Of a DNA stretch of 64,000 nt, positions 61,737-64,000 are shown piece after piece. Every line of letters begins with the position of its first letter. Within the stretch, counting starts at the first letter, position 1. Under the pieces are notes generated by a model. That model ran no database searches and was not told where the DNA came from. It was given only the letters and a program-made list of their open reading frames with translations. Position numbers and translations under genes: made by a program. Where the stretch lies: the NCBI RefSeq assembly GCF_016598475.1, contig NZ_JAEMUX010000033.1:1-64000 (forward strand). Reading direction: 5' to 3'. The stretch is from Streptomyces adelaidensis. GTDB taxonomy: Bacteria; Actinomycetota; Actinomycetes; Streptomycetales; Streptomycetaceae.

Positions 61737-62690
61737 CTACAGCAACCCCGATGACCTCCACAGCCGCCGCCCGGCACCCCGCAGTACCCCGATGTCGTCC
61801 AGGAAGTCGGTCAGCCGCTTCGCGCCGGTCTGCATGATGTCGCGCCGATGTGCGCTGTCCCGCACCTGGGCGACAGCCTCCCGCTGATCGAGCCCGACGT
61901 TGGAGTAGACGTCGGGATTGATGAAGGCGACGGAGAAGATACGGGCGAACTCCCCGGAGGTGATCCGGGTGAACTCCCGCGACCACCGCGGAGCGGTCAC
62001 CATCTGCCGCCGCAGCTCCTCGCGGGCGTAGCGGACATGCCGGGCCTCCTCCACGACATGGATGCGGGTCACCCCCCGGAGGAGCGGCTGGACCCGCTCG
62101 TCGGGGAAGGTGAGCCGCTGCATCCAGTCGAGGATCTCCTCACCGAGGAGGGTGGCGGTGAAGGAGCCGGGCGTCGTCGAGATCGTCTTGAAGACGCGGC
62201 CCAGGTTCCGGTGCAGTCGGCTGACCGGGTAGTACGGGGTGCCACCCTTGCTGATCAGCCGGGCGAACATCTTCGAGTGCCTGCACTCGTCCTCGATCTC
62301 GGTCAGCGCGTAGCGCACATGCGCACTGGTCGCCGCCTTGTCGTAGATGTGCCGCACGAGCAGCTGCATGAGGATGATCTCGAACCAGATGCCGAGGGAG
62401 GCCAGCGCCGCCGCCTCGTGCCGGGAGAGGGCGATCCGCTGGTCCTCCGGCATCCGCCGCCACAGCGGCGTGCCGTAGAGGGACACCAGCTCCGGCGTCC
62501 AGAACCACTTGCCCTCCTCGAAGGGCGCGTCCCAGTCCAGCTCCTTGTCGGGGTCGAAGGAGTGCTTCGCGGAAGAGACGAGCAGCCGCTCGGCCACCTG
62601 CTCCCGGTCCTTGAGGACCCCGAGCGCGTCGCGCAGCACCTCCGCCTCCGACACCGGGGGCACGGGTTTCACCGAGGGCACCGTAGTCAT
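61737..62690 (-). CDS. AurF-like diiron oxygenase
   Basis: A 317-residue protein of the p-aminobenzoate N-oxygenase (AurF) family. Both diiron helix pairs are visible: WFE-X29-DECRH near residues 103-137 and GEE-X28-EEARH near 183-217, the second with Glu for the usual Asp. AurF-type enzymes oxidise amines or related groups; no pathway genes are adjacent, so the substrate is unknown. The start is the ATG at 62690. Confidence 0.9.
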   Translation of the reverse strand: MTTVPSVKPVPPVSEAEVLRDALGVLKDREQVAERLLVSSAKHSFDPDKELDWDAPFEEGKWFWTPELVSLYGTPLWRRMPEDQRIALSRHEAAALASLGIWFEIILMQLLVRHIYDKAATSAHVRYALTEIEDECRHSKMFARLISKGGTPYYPVSRLHRNLGRVFKTISTTPGSFTATLLGEEILDWMQRLTFPDERVQPLLRGVTRIHVVEEARHVRYAREELRRQMVTAPRWSREFTRITSGEFARIFSVAFINPDVYSNVGLDQREAVAQVRDSAHRRDIMQTGAKRLTDFLDDIGVLRGAGRRLWRSSGLL

Positions 62691-62753
62691 GGCTGTTCCA
62701 GCTCCTCGTACCGAAGTTGAGGCTGTTACCGGCGGTCAGCGCTTATGAGACTA

Positions 62754-62773
62754 CTTGTCAGCAAGGCCGTCAA
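62754..62773 (-). promoter_or_regulatory. candidate promoter/operator of the AurF-like gene
   Basis: On the minus strand TTGACG (62773-62768) is followed by CTTGCTGACAAG (62765-62754), a 4-bp-arm palindrome. Similar short motifs are typical of TetR sites; the nearby TetR protein is the natural candidate. The -10 is not clear. Confidence 0.4.
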
Positions 62774-62799
62774 TCCCCTGGGTGTCACTTGTTGGCGGA

Positions 62800-63309
62800 T
62801 CAACGGAGAGCGGCGCCGGGCACCGGTTCCGTCGCCGCCGTCGAAGCCGGCTCCGCAGCCCCCGCCGGGAACGACGTCCGCAGCGTGAACGCGTACGCCG
62901 TCGGCCCGTGCGCCCGCAGGTGCAGGAGCCGCTGCTCCGCCTCGGCGACGGTGGGGCGGTGGCCGGCGGGTACCCACCACAGGGTGGTCATGGCCTCGGC
63001 CAGCCGCTCGAACCACTCCCGGCGGCGCGACAGCAGCTCCCGGTGCTGCCCCTGGTACATGAACGCCGTCAGGGCGTCGGTGTCCCGCCACACCGACATG
63101 TTGATGATCAGCCACTCGTCGCCGAGGACGGGAATGTCCGTGGAGTTGCCGGAGTCGTCCTGGAGACGCCAGACGAAACCCTCCGAGGTGTCCGCCACCG
63201 CGTTGACCGGGTCGAGGGCGTCGACGAAGTCCTTCAACTGCGGGGAGTCCAGGGGCGCTTCGAGGCGGGCGATGTTGACCTGGGCGAGTTCGTACGCGGC
63301 GGGATTCAT
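62800..63309 (-). CDS. DUF3291 family protein
   Basis: A 169-residue ferredoxin-like, ABM-type protein (YELAQVNIARLEAPLDSPQL, PVLGDEWLIINMSVWRDTDA, FMYQGQHRELLSRRREWFER). DUF3291 resembles antibiotic-biosynthesis monooxygenase folds, but its activity is unknown. ATG 63309 is used; the frame stays open to 63351. The last ~25 residues are Ala/Thr-rich. Confidence 0.87.
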   Translation of the reverse strand: MNPAAYELAQVNIARLEAPLDSPQLKDFVDALDPVNAVADTSEGFVWRLQDDSGNSTDIPVLGDEWLIINMSVWRDTDALTAFMYQGQHRELLSRRREWFERLAEAMTTLWWVPAGHRPTVAEAEQRLLHLRAHGPTAYAFTLRTSFPAGAAEPASTAATEPVPGAALR

Positions 63310-63389
63310 GACCGAACGATAGGTCGGGTGGGCTCGGCGGTTACCTCGCATATCTCAGATGGCGGACATGCGTGTACCGCCCGCGGACA

Positions 63390-64000
63390 CTAGTCCGCCG
63401 CCCTCAGCACCGCCTCCATCACCTCCCGCGCGATCGGCGCCGCGTCGCCACCCCCGCTGATCTCCCCCCGTACCGCCTCCGCGTCCTCGACGACCACGGC
63501 GACCGCCACCTGGGGTTCGACCGCGTCGTCGGCCTGGGCCCACCCGATGAACCAGGCGTAGGGCGTGCCGGAGTTGCCGATGCCGTGCTGGGCGGTGCCG
63601 GTCTTGCCGCCGACGGTGGCGTGGCGGATGGCGGCGTTGGTGCCGGTGCCGTCCTCGACGACGCCACGCATCAGCTCGCGCAGCCGCCTCGCGGTGGCCG
63701 GGTTCATGGCCTGGCGCAGGGTCCGGGCGCCCCTCGTGGCGACCGTGCGGCCGGCGGCCGTGGTGGTCCGCTCGACGAGGTACGGCGACCGGAGAGAGCC
63801 CCCGTTGGCGACGGCCGCCGTGACGAGCGCCATCTGCAGGGGCGTGGCCCGGGTGTCGTACTGGCCGATGGAGGAGAGGGCGAGCTGCGCCCGGTCCATC
63901 TCGGTGTCGAAGCTGCTGGGGGCGACGGAGAAGGGGATGCGCAGGCCCGAGTCGTTGAAGCCGAACGCCCGGGCCGTGTCCGTCATCGGGCCGAGGCCGA
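63390..64000 (-). CDS. penicillin-binding protein, transpeptidase domain (C-terminal part, truncated by the window)
   Basis: The last ~203 residues of a class B penicillin-binding protein. It contains DTARAFGFND, QLALSSIGQYDTRATPLQMALV and the catalytic KTG motif in VGGKTGTAQHG, then YAWFIGWAQADD. The Ser-x-x-Lys and SxN motifs must lie beyond the window edge. It cross-links peptidoglycan; PbpA- or FtsI-like members both end this way. Confidence 0.92.
   Translation of the reverse strand, partial: GLGPMTDTARAFGFNDSGLRIPFSVAPSSFDTEMDRAQLALSSIGQYDTRATPLQMALVTAAVANGGSLRSPYLVERTTTAAGRTVATRGARTLRQAMNPATARRLRELMRGVVEDGTGTNAAIRHATVGGKTGTAQHGIGNSGTPYAWFIGWAQADDAVEPQVAVAVVVEDAEAVRGEISGGGDAAPIAREVMEAVLRAAD

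Overview
This is high-GC actinomycete chromosomal DNA, almost certainly from a Streptomyces. The signs are heavy G/C third-position bias on both strands, a Ni-superoxide dismutase gene (sodN) divergent from its maturation protease gene (sodX), a fused E2-E1 2-oxoglutarate decarboxylase/dehydrogenase, an HspR-type box in front of lon, a 'conservon' operon (sensor kinase, roadblock, DUF742, small GTPase), rare TTA codons, and Streptomyces-style extragenic GC repeats. The order sodN/sodX ... malic enzyme ... sucA/kgd, two-component pair, lon resembles the S. coelicolor core chromosome as I remember it; I could not check this.

Layout. 1-5.7 kb: PLP enzyme, amidase, a family 2B encapsulin shell gene with a polyprenyl diphosphate synthase that looks like its cargo, a RibD/DHFR-fold reductase and a zinc-ribbon protein. 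5.7-19 kb: an accessory stretch of small enzymes (YCII, VOC, FAD oxidoreductase, carboxylesterase, zinc dehydrogenase, aldo/keto reductase, MmcQ/YjbR pair) and local regulators (AraC, TetR), with tandem repeats, a foldback MITE-like element and an ABC-ATPase relic, then rarA. 18.7-21.7 kb: an ABC-F ATPase gene and a phosphotransferase-like gene behind an apparent leaderless leader peptide and a palindromic operator. 22-30.4 kb: sodN/sodX, CGNR regulator, methyltransferase, polar amino-acid ABC importer, malic enzyme, zinc dehydrogenase. 30.4-34.7 kb: a two-gene HTH/Clp-N operon with twin palindromes, a PadR/DUF4097 pair, a membrane protein and DUF6104. 34.7-41 kb: sucA/kgd and a two-component system. 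41-48.5 kb: spermidine-synthase-like protein, GH3 glycosidase with an MFS transporter and a TetR gene, rhomboid-like membrane protein, an ABC-ATPase gene broken by an 8-bp duplication, GNAT. 48.5-59.2 kb: lon, MarR, PP2C-like phosphatase, conservon and an SMOA-type flavin monooxygenase. 59.2-64 kb: NlpC/P60 peptidase, small protein, TetR, AurF-like diiron oxygenase, DUF3291, and the C-terminal end of a penicillin-binding protein that runs off the window.

The most interesting system is the encapsulin shell plus prenyl-synthase pair (1885-4595). The putative cargo carries a long disordered Gly/Pro/Ala-rich N-terminus, has no obvious ATG start, and contains a TTA codon, which in Streptomyces would tie its translation to the developmental bldA tRNA. 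Next come the ABC-F leader-peptide arrangement, the HTH/Clp-N operon with twin operators, and the slipped ABC-ATPase gene.
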